DNA of 64,000 nt. Origin: Alkalimonas mucilaginosa (GTDB lineage: Bacteria; Pseudomonadota; Gammaproteobacteria; Enterobacterales; Alteromonadaceae). Position numbers and translations under genes: made by a program. How positions within the stretch are numbered: position 1 is the first letter of the stretch; every line of letters begins with the position of its first letter. The notes beneath the pieces were generated by a model. It saw nothing but the letters and a program-made list of their open reading frames with translations. It made no database searches and was not told the DNA's origin. Shown piece after piece: positions 8,852 through 16,563 of the stretch. The stretch is from positions 248,001-312,000 of the forward strand of contig NZ_JAUGZK010000001.1 in the NCBI RefSeq assembly GCF_036327005.1, in the 5' to 3' direction.

Positions 8852-9916
8852 ATGAGCATTCGTATTGAAGGTATTCAAAAGCGCTTTGGCGATTTTGTCG
8901 CGCTGGATAACCTTGATCTCAGCATTCGAAGCGGTGAGCTAACTGCCTTGCTGGGGCCGTCCGGCTCTGGCAAAACCACTTTGCTGCGGATTATTGCCGG
9001 GCTGGAACAGGCTGATAGCGGCCGGGTGCACTTTAATGAGCAGGACATCACCGGTCAGCATGTCAGTGAGCGTGGCGTTGGCTTCGTGTTTCAGCACTAT
9101 GCGCTCTTTAAGCACATGACGGTGTTTGACAACGTGGCTTATGGTTTAACGGTAAAGCCAAAAAAGCTGCGGCCATCCAAAGCAGAGATCGATAAAAAAG
9201 TACGGGAGCTGCTGGAGCTGGTGCAGCTGGGCTGGACGGCAGAGCGCTACCCGGCCCAGTTATCCGGCGGTCAGCGCCAGCGTATTGCGCTGGCACGGGC
9301 TTTGGCGGTGGAGCCCAAAGTCTTGCTGCTGGATGAGCCTTTTGGTGCGCTGGATGCCAAAGTGCGCGCCGAACTGCGCCGCTGGCTGCGCCGTCTGCAC
9401 GATGAAATTCACATTACCAGTGTCTTTGTCACCCACGATCAGGAAGAAGCGCTGGAAGTAGCCGATCGCATTGTGGTGATGAATAAAGGCCGCATCGAGC
9501 AGGAAGGCAGCCCGGATGAGGTGTACGACAAACCGGCCAATCCTTTTGTCTATGAGTTTTTGGGCAATGTGAACCTGTTTCGGGCCCGGGTGCAGCAAGG
9601 CAAAAGCCGGATTGGCTCGGAAGAAGTGCCATCGCCAGAACACAGCCAGGTCGAAGAGCAGCAGGGGTTTGCCTATGTTCGCCCGCATGAAATTGATGTC
9701 TTTACCGAGGCGCACAGCGACCGCATTGCGGTCACCCTGGATCTGATCACCCTGGTGGGGCCAACGGCCCGGCTGGAAGTGCTTAGGACAGATGACCAAC
9801 AGCTGATCCACATTGAACTGCCGAAAGAGCACTTCAAGGCTCTCAACCTACAACAGGGCGATACCGCCTGGATCAAGCCCCGCTACAGCCAGGTCTTTTT
9901 AGGCGAAGGCATTTAA
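8852..9916 (+). CDS. cysA: Sulfate/thiosulfate ABC transporter ATPase CysA
   Basis: A 354-residue ATP-binding subunit that powers sulfate/thiosulfate import with CysU and CysW. It has Walker A GPSGSGKT (about 36-43), signature LSGGQRQRIALARAL (about 135-149), Walker B VLLLDEPFGALD and the switch His in VTHDQEEA. A C-terminal TOBE-type domain contains the CysA-typical FAYVRPHEIDV. The partner genes are not downstream but on the opposite strand (sbp-cysU-cysW, 11.9-14.6 kb), so the transporter is encoded by two converging units with an SLC13 permease between them. The AT-rich 146-base upstream gap should carry its promoter; I could not assign boxes. Confidence 0.95.
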   Translation: MSIRIEGIQKRFGDFVALDNLDLSIRSGELTALLGPSGSGKTTLLRIIAGLEQADSGRVHFNEQDITGQHVSERGVGFVFQHYALFKHMTVFDNVAYGLTVKPKKLRPSKAEIDKKVRELLELVQLGWTAERYPAQLSGGQRQRIALARALAVEPKVLLLDEPFGALDAKVRAELRRWLRRLHDEIHITSVFVTHDQEEALEVADRIVVMNKGRIEQEGSPDEVYDKPANPFVYEFLGNVNLFRARVQQGKSRIGSEEVPSPEHSQVEEQQGFAYVRPHEIDVFTEAHSDRIAVTLDLITLVGPTARLEVLRTDDQQLIHIELPKEHFKALNLQQGDTAWIKPRYSQVFLGEGI

Positions 9917-9991
9917 ATCAGCCTGATTTAACAGGTATTTTGGTTTACCATTAGGCTTCGAGTGTTGCTTTAGAATCGGAGCCTGCCCCTT

Positions 9992-11830
9992 ATGAATGCA
10001 GAGTTGCTGTTAGTCCTGGCTATGTTGTTGCTCTGCATGGGCTGTTTTGCTGCCAACAAGCCCCGAACCGATGTGGTTGCTCTGGTGGTGCTGGCGGTCT
10101 TTCCTTTAACCGGCCTGTTGACTGTGCAGCAAACTTTGGCCGGTTTTAGCGATCCTGCGGTGATTTTGATAGCTGCGCTCTTTGTGGTGGGGGATGGTTT
10201 GGTCCGAACCGGCATTGTCTACCGTTTAGGCGACTGGCTGGTCCGGGTGTCGGGCAATAGCGAAATCCGCTTGTTGATCTTGCTGATGCTGTCGGTAGCG
10301 GCTCTGGGCTCCATTATGAGTTCCACCGGCGTGGTGGCGATTTTTATTCCGGTGGTGCTGAGCATCTGTGCCCGGCTCAATATTGCGCCCGGCCGCTTGA
10401 TGATGCCGCTGGCTTTTGCAGCCCTGATCAGTGGTATGCAAACTCTGGTTGCGACACCGCCCAATATGGTGGTGCAAAGCGAACTGCAGCGCCAGGGCAT
10501 GGATGGTTTTCATTTCTTTAGTTTTACCCCGATAGGCCTGGTGGTACTGCTGATGGGAGTGGGCTACATGCTGTTGGCCCGCCGCTGGTTAAACCCCCAA
10601 CTGGAAGCCGGACAAAGCGGCGCGCCACGCTTAAAGCTGAGTGATCTGGCCCGGAACTACCGTTTAAAAGAGCGTGAGCTGCGACTGAAAGTGTTGCCTG
10701 GCTCCCCTTTGCTGGAGCAGCAGTTGAATGAGCTGGCGCTGCGCAAAGAGTTTGGCATCAACGTGGTGGCTATTGAGCGCCAGCAACGCTTTCGGACCTT
10801 GCTGCTAAATGCCACCGGCAATACGCTGGTGCAAGCCGGCGATATCTTGCTGGTGGATTTGGCCGATCCTTCGATGGAGTTGCTGCCAAGTTGTCAGCAT
10901 CTGGGCCTGGAGCCGCAGCCGCTCAGTCACTCGTACTTTTCGTTTCATGCCCATGAGCTTGGGTTGGCCGAAGTGGCCTTTCCACCTGAGTCCTCGTTGC
11001 CGGGCAAAACCATCCAGCAACTGGCGTTTCGTAGCCAGTACAAACTAAATGTGGTGGGGCTGCGCCGCAAGGGGGAAGCTTTGCTGGGCGTGTTGGTCGA
11101 TGAGGTATTGCAGCCTGCTGATAAGCTGTTGGTCGCCGGCAACTGGAAAGATATTCACCAGCTGCAGCAACAAAGCCGGGATTTTCTGGTGCTCAGCCTG
11201 CCTGCCGAAGTGGATGAAGTAACTCCCGCAGCCCGCAAAGCGCCGCATGCATTGTTTTGTCTGGCCTTGATGGTGCTGCTGATGGTCAGCGGTGTGGTAC
11301 CCAATGTGATAGCTGCCCTGCTCACCTGCTTGTTGATGGGTGCTTTGCGCTGCATCGATCTGAACAGCGCCTACAAGGCGATCCACTGGCCCAGCCTGAT
11401 CTTAATTGTGGGGATGTTGCCGTTTGCGTTAGCGCTGCAGCAAACCGGCGGCATTGATTTGGCAGTCGGCAGTCTGCTCTACCTGGTCGGTGAGCGGGGG
11501 GATTATGCGCTGCTGGCGGCACTCTTTGTGCTGACTGCTGTCACCGGCTCTTTTGTCTCCAATACGGCGACGGCAGTACTGATGGCTCCGGTGGCGGTAT
11601 CCCTGGCCAACAGTCTGGGCGCTTCGCCGTATCCTTTTGCCATGATGGTGGCTGTAGCGGCTTCGGCGGCTTTTATGACGCCGGTCTCTTCCCCAATTAA
11701 TACGCTGGTGTTGCAGCCGGGGAAATACCGCTTTTTCGACTTTGTGCGGATTGGCACTCCGTTTACTGTCTTGGTGCTTGTGGTCAGTGTGCTGCTGGTG
11801 CCTTTGCTGTTTCCGCTTTACCCGGCCTGA
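9992..11830 (+). CDS. SLC13/DASS-family permease with two TrkA-C (RCK_C) domains; probable sulfate transporter
   Basis: A 612-residue membrane protein with about 10-12 hydrophobic segments in two blocks (about 5-200 and 420-610). Between them lies a soluble region with two TrkA-C-like domains, seen as repeated segments around KEFGINVVAIERQQRF and QYKLNVVGLRRKGEALLG. The C-terminal signature SSPINTLVLQPGKYRFFDF is typical of DASS/SLC13 carriers. Members with this layout are often sulfate permeases (the algal SAC1/SLT and cyanobacterial type). Placement 75 bases after cysA supports sulfate but does not prove it; dicarboxylate or another anion is possible. It converges on cysW. Confidence 0.85.
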   Translation: MNAELLLVLAMLLLCMGCFAANKPRTDVVALVVLAVFPLTGLLTVQQTLAGFSDPAVILIAALFVVGDGLVRTGIVYRLGDWLVRVSGNSEIRLLILLMLSVAALGSIMSSTGVVAIFIPVVLSICARLNIAPGRLMMPLAFAALISGMQTLVATPPNMVVQSELQRQGMDGFHFFSFTPIGLVVLLMGVGYMLLARRWLNPQLEAGQSGAPRLKLSDLARNYRLKERELRLKVLPGSPLLEQQLNELALRKEFGINVVAIERQQRFRTLLLNATGNTLVQAGDILLVDLADPSMELLPSCQHLGLEPQPLSHSYFSFHAHELGLAEVAFPPESSLPGKTIQQLAFRSQYKLNVVGLRRKGEALLGVLVDEVLQPADKLLVAGNWKDIHQLQQQSRDFLVLSLPAEVDEVTPAARKAPHALFCLALMVLLMVSGVVPNVIAALLTCLLMGALRCIDLNSAYKAIHWPSLILIVGMLPFALALQQTGGIDLAVGSLLYLVGERGDYALLAALFVLTAVTGSFVSNTATAVLMAPVAVSLANSLGASPYPFAMMVAVAASAAFMTPVSSPINTLVLQPGKYRFFDFVRIGTPFTVLVLVVSVLLVPLLFPLYPA

Positions 11831-11853
11831 GGCAACCTAAAGCAGCAATTCTG

Positions 11854-12687
11854 TCAGGAGCTTTCCCGCGCCAGCTTCCACTGCAAAAAGGCTTTCACCA
11901 CCAAAGTAGCGATGGCAATCAGAGTCAAAATAGCCGCAGCAATAAAGGCACCGGCGGTGTTGTAGTCCTGCTGCAGCAGCTCGATGTGCAGCGGCAAGGT
12001 GTTGGTCTGGCCGCGAATGGTGCCGGAGACCACCGACACAGCGCCAAATTCACCGACAGCGCGCGCATTGGTCAGAATCACACCATACAGCAGGGCCCAG
12101 CGGATATTGGGCAGGGTAATGTCCCAGAACACCTTCCAGCCGCTGGCACCCAGCAGTACGGCGGCTTCTTCCTGTTCGGTGCCAAGCATAGACATCAAAG
12201 GCACCAGCTCCCGTACCACAAAGGGGCAGGATACAAAGACGGTGACCATCACCAGGCCGGGCCAGGCGAACATCAGTTGCAAGTCGTATTGATCCAGCAG
12301 GTTGGCAAAAGGCCCGTTGGCACCGTACAACAGCAAATACAGCAAACCGGCCACCACAGGCGAGACCGCAAAAGGAATATCAATCAACGTCAGCAGCAAG
12401 CGGCGGCCGGGAAAGGTAAAACGGGTGACACACCAGGCAATCAGGGTGCCAAACACCAGATTAATCGGCACGGTCAGGCCAGCGACAAACAAGGTCAGAC
12501 CAATGGCGTGCAACATATCCGGCTCGGTCAGATTGTGCCAAAGCCCACCCAAGCCGGCCGACATGGCGGCGACAAAAATAAACACCAGTGGGATCACCAG
12601 CAGCAATACCGTTAAAGTAACGCCGGTACCAATCAGCACCGGACGCAACCAGCGCTGCTGGCTGTTCAGTTGGTTAGCGGGCTTCAT
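11854..12687 (-). CDS. cysW: Sulfate ABC transporter permease CysW
   Basis: A 277-residue inner-membrane subunit with six predicted TM helices. The ABC permease EAA-loop (EEAAVLLGASGWKVFWDITLP, about 175-195) that contacts CysA is clear. The segment NARAVGEFGAVSVVSG after the loop is characteristic of CysW/CysT. Its ATG overlaps the cysU stop by four bases (ATGA), indicating coupled translation in the sbp-cysU-cysW operon. Confidence 0.94.
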   Translation of the reverse strand: MKPANQLNSQQRWLRPVLIGTGVTLTVLLLVIPLVFIFVAAMSAGLGGLWHNLTEPDMLHAIGLTLFVAGLTVPINLVFGTLIAWCVTRFTFPGRRLLLTLIDIPFAVSPVVAGLLYLLLYGANGPFANLLDQYDLQLMFAWPGLVMVTVFVSCPFVVRELVPLMSMLGTEQEEAAVLLGASGWKVFWDITLPNIRWALLYGVILTNARAVGEFGAVSVVSGTIRGQTNTLPLHIELLQQDYNTAGAFIAAAILTLIAIATLVVKAFLQWKLARESS

Positions 12688-13529
12688 TTTAAGCCCCCGG
12701 TGATGTGCTGGTAGCGCTGCTGAATGCCATTGATGATAAAGAGCAGCAGCAAAGAGGCCAGCAGCACCACACTGGCAATGGCCGCAGCAGCGGCATAGTC
12801 AAATTCCTGCAGCCGGATAAAGATCATCAGCGAGGTGACTTCGGTTTGCCATGGCAGGTTGCCGGCAATAAAAATGACCGCACCAAACTCGCCTAAGCTG
12901 CGGGTAAAGGCCAGTGCGGTGCCGGTCAGTAGGGCTGGTTTAATTTCCGGCAAAATAATGCGGAAAAAGGTTTGAAAGGGGCTGGAGCCTAAGGTAGCCG
13001 CGGCTTCTTCGTACTCTGGGCCAAACTCTTCCAGCACCGGCTGCACGGTGCGCACCACAAAGGGCACGCTGGTAAAGATCATCGCCAGCACAATACCAAG
13101 CCAGGTGTAGGACACCTTGATATCCCACAGCGCCAGGTACTGGCCGAGCCAGCCCTGAGTGGAAAAAATAGCCGCCAGCGTCAGGCCAGCAACAGCCGTT
13201 GGCAAGGCAAAGGGCAGGTCCATCAGCCCATCCAGCAGTACCCGGCCGGGGAAGCGATAGCGGGTTAAAATCCAGGCCATCAACAGGCCAAAGAACAAAT
13301 TAAAGATGCTGGCGACCAGAGCGGCTGAGGCCGTGACTTTGTAGGAGGCGACCACCCGCGGATCGCTGATGATGGACCAGTACTCGGCCCAGCTCAGCTG
13401 CGCCGTTTGCACCACCAAACCGGTGATGGGCAATAAAATCACCAGGCTGATAAAAAACAAACTGCTGCCAAGGCTGATGGTAAAGCCTGGCAGCACCCGT
13501 TTGCTGCGATTCGCCACAGATCCTAGCAT
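12684..13529 (-). CDS. cysU: Sulfate ABC transporter permease CysT/CysU
   Basis: A 281-residue permease with six predicted TM segments and the EAA-type loop (EYEEAAATLGSSPFQTFFRI, about 180-200), followed by LAFTRSLGEFGAVIFIAG as in CysT. It forms the transmembrane pore with CysW. It starts 18 bases after the sbp stop. A 30-residue cytoplasmic N-terminus precedes TM1; a slightly later start cannot be excluded. Confidence 0.94.
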   Translation of the reverse strand: MLGSVANRSKRVLPGFTISLGSSLFFISLVILLPITGLVVQTAQLSWAEYWSIISDPRVVASYKVTASAALVASIFNLFFGLLMAWILTRYRFPGRVLLDGLMDLPFALPTAVAGLTLAAIFSTQGWLGQYLALWDIKVSYTWLGIVLAMIFTSVPFVVRTVQPVLEEFGPEYEEAAATLGSSPFQTFFRIILPEIKPALLTGTALAFTRSLGEFGAVIFIAGNLPWQTEVTSLMIFIRLQEFDYAAAAAIASVVLLASLLLLFIINGIQQRYQHITGGLK

Positions 13530-13547
13530 CTTAGCAACGCACTCCGC

Positions 13548-14555
13548 TTAACGACGCCGACGGCCTTCAGCCAGCAGCCGATCCAGCTCGGCATTGTTGG
13601 CAAAATGTTCACGATTGACCTGCTCCCAACTGCCAAACACGGCTTCCACCGTAAACAGCTCGGTGGCAGGGAATTGCTCGGCCACTTCGGCTTTCACCGT
13701 GTCGTGATGTACCCGGTAATAGTAGCTGGCCAGCAGCCGTTGCACCGCTTCACTGTACAAAAACTCCAGATAGGCTTTGGCCTGGCTTTCGGTGCCGTTG
13801 CGACGGACATTGCGATCAATCCAGGCCACCGGAAATTCGGCCAGCACATTGGTCGGCGGTACCACACGCTCCAGGCCCAGATCCGGATACTGTTTGATGA
13901 TGTTGTTCACTTCGGATTCAAAGGTGATCAAGACATCGCCGAGATTGCGGTCAATAAAAGAGGTGGTTGCACCGCGGCCGCCGGTATCAAACACCGCGAC
14001 CCGGGCTAAAAACTCGGTCATCCAGGCGCGGGCAGCCTCACGGTCATCACCAAAGCGTTGCAGGGCATCGCCATAGGCGGCCAGATAGGTGTAGCGGGCA
14101 TTGCCGGAAGTTTTCGGGTTAGGGAATACCAGGCTGACGCCTTCTTTGGTCAAATCTTCCCAGCTTTGAATGCCTTTCGGATTGCCTTTACGCACTAAAA
14201 ACGCCATGGTGGAGTAATAGGGTGAGGCATTGTTTGGCAGGCGTTCGCGCCAGTTTTCCGGCAGCAGGTTGCCGCGCTGGTGCAGAATATCGATGTCAGT
14301 GCTTTGGTTAAAGGTCACCACATCGGCACGCAGCCCCTGGATAATCGCCTGGGCCTGGCGAGACGAGCCGCCATGCGACTGATTGATGGTGAGGGTTTCG
14401 CCGGTTTGCTGCTGCCAGTGCTGCACAAACAGCGGATTAATGTCGGCAAACAGTTCACGGGCAATGTCGTAGCTGCTGTTCAGCAGCTCTTTGGCCTGCA
14501 GTGGCAGCGCCAGTTGGGCTCCGAGCAGGGCAGCAGTCAGTAAAATAGCGCGCAT
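13548..14555 (-). CDS. sbp: Periplasmic sulfate-binding protein
   Basis: A 335-residue ABC substrate-binding protein with a Sec signal peptide (cleavage likely after LALPLQA, about residue 21). It shows the sulfate-binding family features NSSYDIARELF, INQSHGGSSRQAQAI, ADVVTFNQSTDID and PNPKTSGNARYTYLAA. These contribute the backbone and side-chain hydrogen bonds that hold the dehydrated oxyanion in Sbp/CysP. First gene of sbp-cysU-cysW. The sequence alone does not separate Sbp (sulfate) from CysP (thiosulfate). Confidence 0.93.
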   Translation of the reverse strand: MRAILLTAALLGAQLALPLQAKELLNSSYDIARELFADINPLFVQHWQQQTGETLTINQSHGGSSRQAQAIIQGLRADVVTFNQSTDIDILHQRGNLLPENWRERLPNNASPYYSTMAFLVRKGNPKGIQSWEDLTKEGVSLVFPNPKTSGNARYTYLAAYGDALQRFGDDREAARAWMTEFLARVAVFDTGGRGATTSFIDRNLGDVLITFESEVNNIIKQYPDLGLERVVPPTNVLAEFPVAWIDRNVRRNGTESQAKAYLEFLYSEAVQRLLASYYYRVHHDTVKAEVAEQFPATELFTVEAVFGSWEQVNREHFANNAELDRLLAEGRRRR

Positions 14556-14610
14556 AGCAACTCCGAAATAGGCTTTGATTCAGCTAAGTTTAATATGCGC
14601 TGCAGTTACC

Positions 14611-14637
14611 ACAAAACGAAATGCTAGTCTGTTTTGT
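14611..14637. promoter_or_regulatory. Inverted repeat upstream of sbp (candidate operator)
   Basis: Perfect 7-base arms ACAAAAC (14611-14617) and GTTTTGT (14631-14637) are separated by 13 bases, in the 121-base gap between the chrA stop and the sbp start. Arm length and separation suit a dimeric regulator such as a LysR-type protein. Assignment to CysB is only a guess from context. Confidence 0.35.
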
Positions 14638-14676
14638 TCTAGATAAGATGCAAAGGTGATAATCTACCAGCCTGCG

Positions 14677-15957
14677 TTAACCAACCAGCAATTGCCAGCC
14701 CATGCCCAGCAAAGCGCAGCTGCCAAGCAGAGTAAAAAGCCCACGTTTGAAGCCAAACAACAGCAGGCAGGCGACAAGCGTCAGCGCTAGCATGGCAAGA
14801 TTGATGCTAGCTAGCTCTGGCAGCAGCAAGCGCAGGCCATAGCCTTCCAGAACCTGGCGCTCGGCAAATAGCACATTCAGACTGAACCACAGCGCCAGAT
14901 TGGCAATCACCCCCACCACAGCGGCGGTAATACCCGCCAGCGCTTTGGACAGCGCCTGATGATGGCGCAGCTTTTCGACGTAGGGTGCCCCGGCGAAGAT
15001 CCAGACAAAGCAAGGCAAAAAGGTGACCCAGGTGGTGAGAATGGCAGCCAGCACAGCGCCACCAATACCGTACTCACGAAAACCGGCCAGAAAACCAACA
15101 AACTGGGTGACCAGGATCAGCGGGCCAGGCGTGGTTTCGGCCAGGCCCAGGCCATCGACCATTTCACCCGGTTGCAACCAGCCGTAGTGCTCGACCCCTT
15201 GCTGGGCGACATAACCGAGCACCGCATAGGCACCACCAAAGGTCACTACCGCCAGCTTGGAAAAAAACAGCGCCAACTGACTGAAAACCTGATCGCCACC
15301 CAGCAGCCACAACAGGCCAAAGACGGTCAGGGCCCAAAGCGTTGCACAGCCAACGGCCGCGGTTTTGGTGCCGGGGCGAAGCTCGGGGGTTATCTTGGCA
15401 TCTTCCTTTGCTGCGCTGTCCGGATAAAGTTTTGCGCTGAGGTAGCCGATTAACCCTGCACCCAGCACCACCAGCGGGAAGGGCAGGTTAAAGGCAAACA
15501 GCGCGATAAAACCGCCGATGGCCAGAGCCCAGGCCAGCTGGTTTTTCAGCGCTTTTTGACTGATGCGAAACAAGGCCTGCAGCACGATGGCCAGCACCGC
15601 CGCTTTTAAACCAAAGAACAGTCCCTGCACCAGCGACACATCCCCCAGCAGCACATAAAGCAAGGAGAGCAGCAAAATCAGCACAGCGCCTGGGACAATA
15701 AACAAAATACCGGCCACCAGGCCGCCTTTAACGCCATGCAACAGCCAGCCGATGTAGGTCGCCAGCTGCTGGGCCTCGGGCCCGGGCAGCATCATGCAGT
15801 AATTGAGCGCATGCAAAAAACGGGCTTCATCGACCCAGCGTTTTTCTTCCACCAGAATGCGGTGCATCAGGGCAATTTGCCCGGCCGGGCCGCCAAAACT
15901 AAGCAAGCCTATGCGCCACCAGACGGCGAGGGCTTCACGAAAGGAGATATCCAACAT
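14677..15957 (-). CDS. chrA: Chromate efflux transporter ChrA
   Basis: A 426-residue two-domain CHR-family transporter. The N-terminal half carries the conserved run FGGPAGQIALMHR...RWVDEARFLHALNYCMMLPGPEAQQLATYIGWLLHG. The second half repeats the fold with FGGAYAVLGYVAQQ, GLAETTPGPLILVTQFVGFLAGF and about six further TM helices. ChrA proteins extrude chromate, a toxic structural analogue of sulfate. It lies directly upstream of sbp in the same direction, so chromate export and sulfate import are neighbours. A TATACT box at 15993-15998 (minus strand) could be its -10 element, without a clear -35. Confidence 0.93.
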   Translation of the reverse strand: MLDISFREALAVWWRIGLLSFGGPAGQIALMHRILVEEKRWVDEARFLHALNYCMMLPGPEAQQLATYIGWLLHGVKGGLVAGILFIVPGAVLILLLSLLYVLLGDVSLVQGLFFGLKAAVLAIVLQALFRISQKALKNQLAWALAIGGFIALFAFNLPFPLVVLGAGLIGYLSAKLYPDSAAKEDAKITPELRPGTKTAAVGCATLWALTVFGLLWLLGGDQVFSQLALFFSKLAVVTFGGAYAVLGYVAQQGVEHYGWLQPGEMVDGLGLAETTPGPLILVTQFVGFLAGFREYGIGGAVLAAILTTWVTFLPCFVWIFAGAPYVEKLRHHQALSKALAGITAAVVGVIANLALWFSLNVLFAERQVLEGYGLRLLLPELASINLAMLALTLVACLLLFGFKRGLFTLLGSCALLGMGWQLLVG

Positions 15958-16048
15958 CAGCTAAGGATTCTTCGCTTTTTAAAAACAACAGTATAGCGGT
16001 TTTTACTGGTGGGACTATGACAAAAATGTGACACTGATTTAGGCGAAA

Positions 16049-16070
16049 AAGGCCAGCCGAGGCTGGCCTT
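16049..16070 (-). terminator. Intrinsic terminator of the subtilase/chaperone operon
   Basis: Perfect 10-base arms (AAGGCCAGCC / GGCTGGCCTT) with a 2-base centre, followed on the minus strand by TTTCGCC after the TT of the stem. It lies 17 bases past the stop of the small gene at 16087. Confidence 0.8.
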
Positions 16071-16086
16071 ACCCATACACTGCGCT

Positions 16087-16557
16087 TTATCTGGTTTTAT
16101 AGCGCTGTTCACGCACATCAAGCCGGACATTTTTGACTGCGCTATGCTGCAGCAATTGCGCCTGCAATGCCAGTAGATCGGTTTCATTGTCGGCTTGCAG
16201 CAACAGCAATTGCCGTTGTTGTTGCAGCACCGTCAGCGGAAACTCGGCCAGCAGACTGGCCGTGTCGGCCTGATCTTCAAGCAACAGCAAAAGCTGACCA
16301 CTAACCTGGCCGGTCTGGCCGCTGTAGCGATTGACCACCAGACTATTGGCGCGGATCACGGCTGATGTTGGGGCCGCAGGCGTGCCTGTACTGGCATTGG
16401 CCTGCTGGGATTTACTTTGACGGTTGTGAGGACCGCTGAACGAAGATGTGGCCTCCGGTTGCAGCAAGCGGTAGGCACCAAAGGTGGTTTCAGCCAGGCT
16501 GCAGGCTGAAAAGGCCGCCAGGCAAGCGATAAGACAGAGTTGTTTGGCGTAAGTCAT
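16087..16557 (-). CDS. Secreted propeptide-like protein; probable external chaperone of the adjacent subtilase (ORF2-like)
   Basis: A 156-residue protein with a signal peptide (cleavage near FSACSLA, about residue 22) and a low-complexity Ser/Gln/Thr/Ala linker at about 40-65. Its C-terminal domain of about 85 residues has the alternating strand-helix-strand pattern of a subtilase propeptide, ending in LLQHSAVKNVRLDVREQRY. That ending resembles the propeptide end of the other subtilase in this window (LQAMPGVRSVELDYKVRK). The gene follows the subtilase stop by 6 bases, with its Shine-Dalgarno GGAG inside the upstream gene's end. The Aeromonas ASP kexin-like protease has a chaperone (ORF2) of similar size and position. 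Function is inferred from layout and fold pattern; homology is untested. Confidence 0.7.
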   Translation of the reverse strand: MTYAKQLCLIACLAAFSACSLAETTFGAYRLLQPEATSSFSGPHNRQSKSQQANASTGTPAAPTSAVIRANSLVVNRYSGQTGQVSGQLLLLLEDQADTASLLAEFPLTVLQQQRQLLLLQADNETDLLALQAQLLQHSAVKNVRLDVREQRYKTR

Positions 16558-16563
16558 CGGTGA

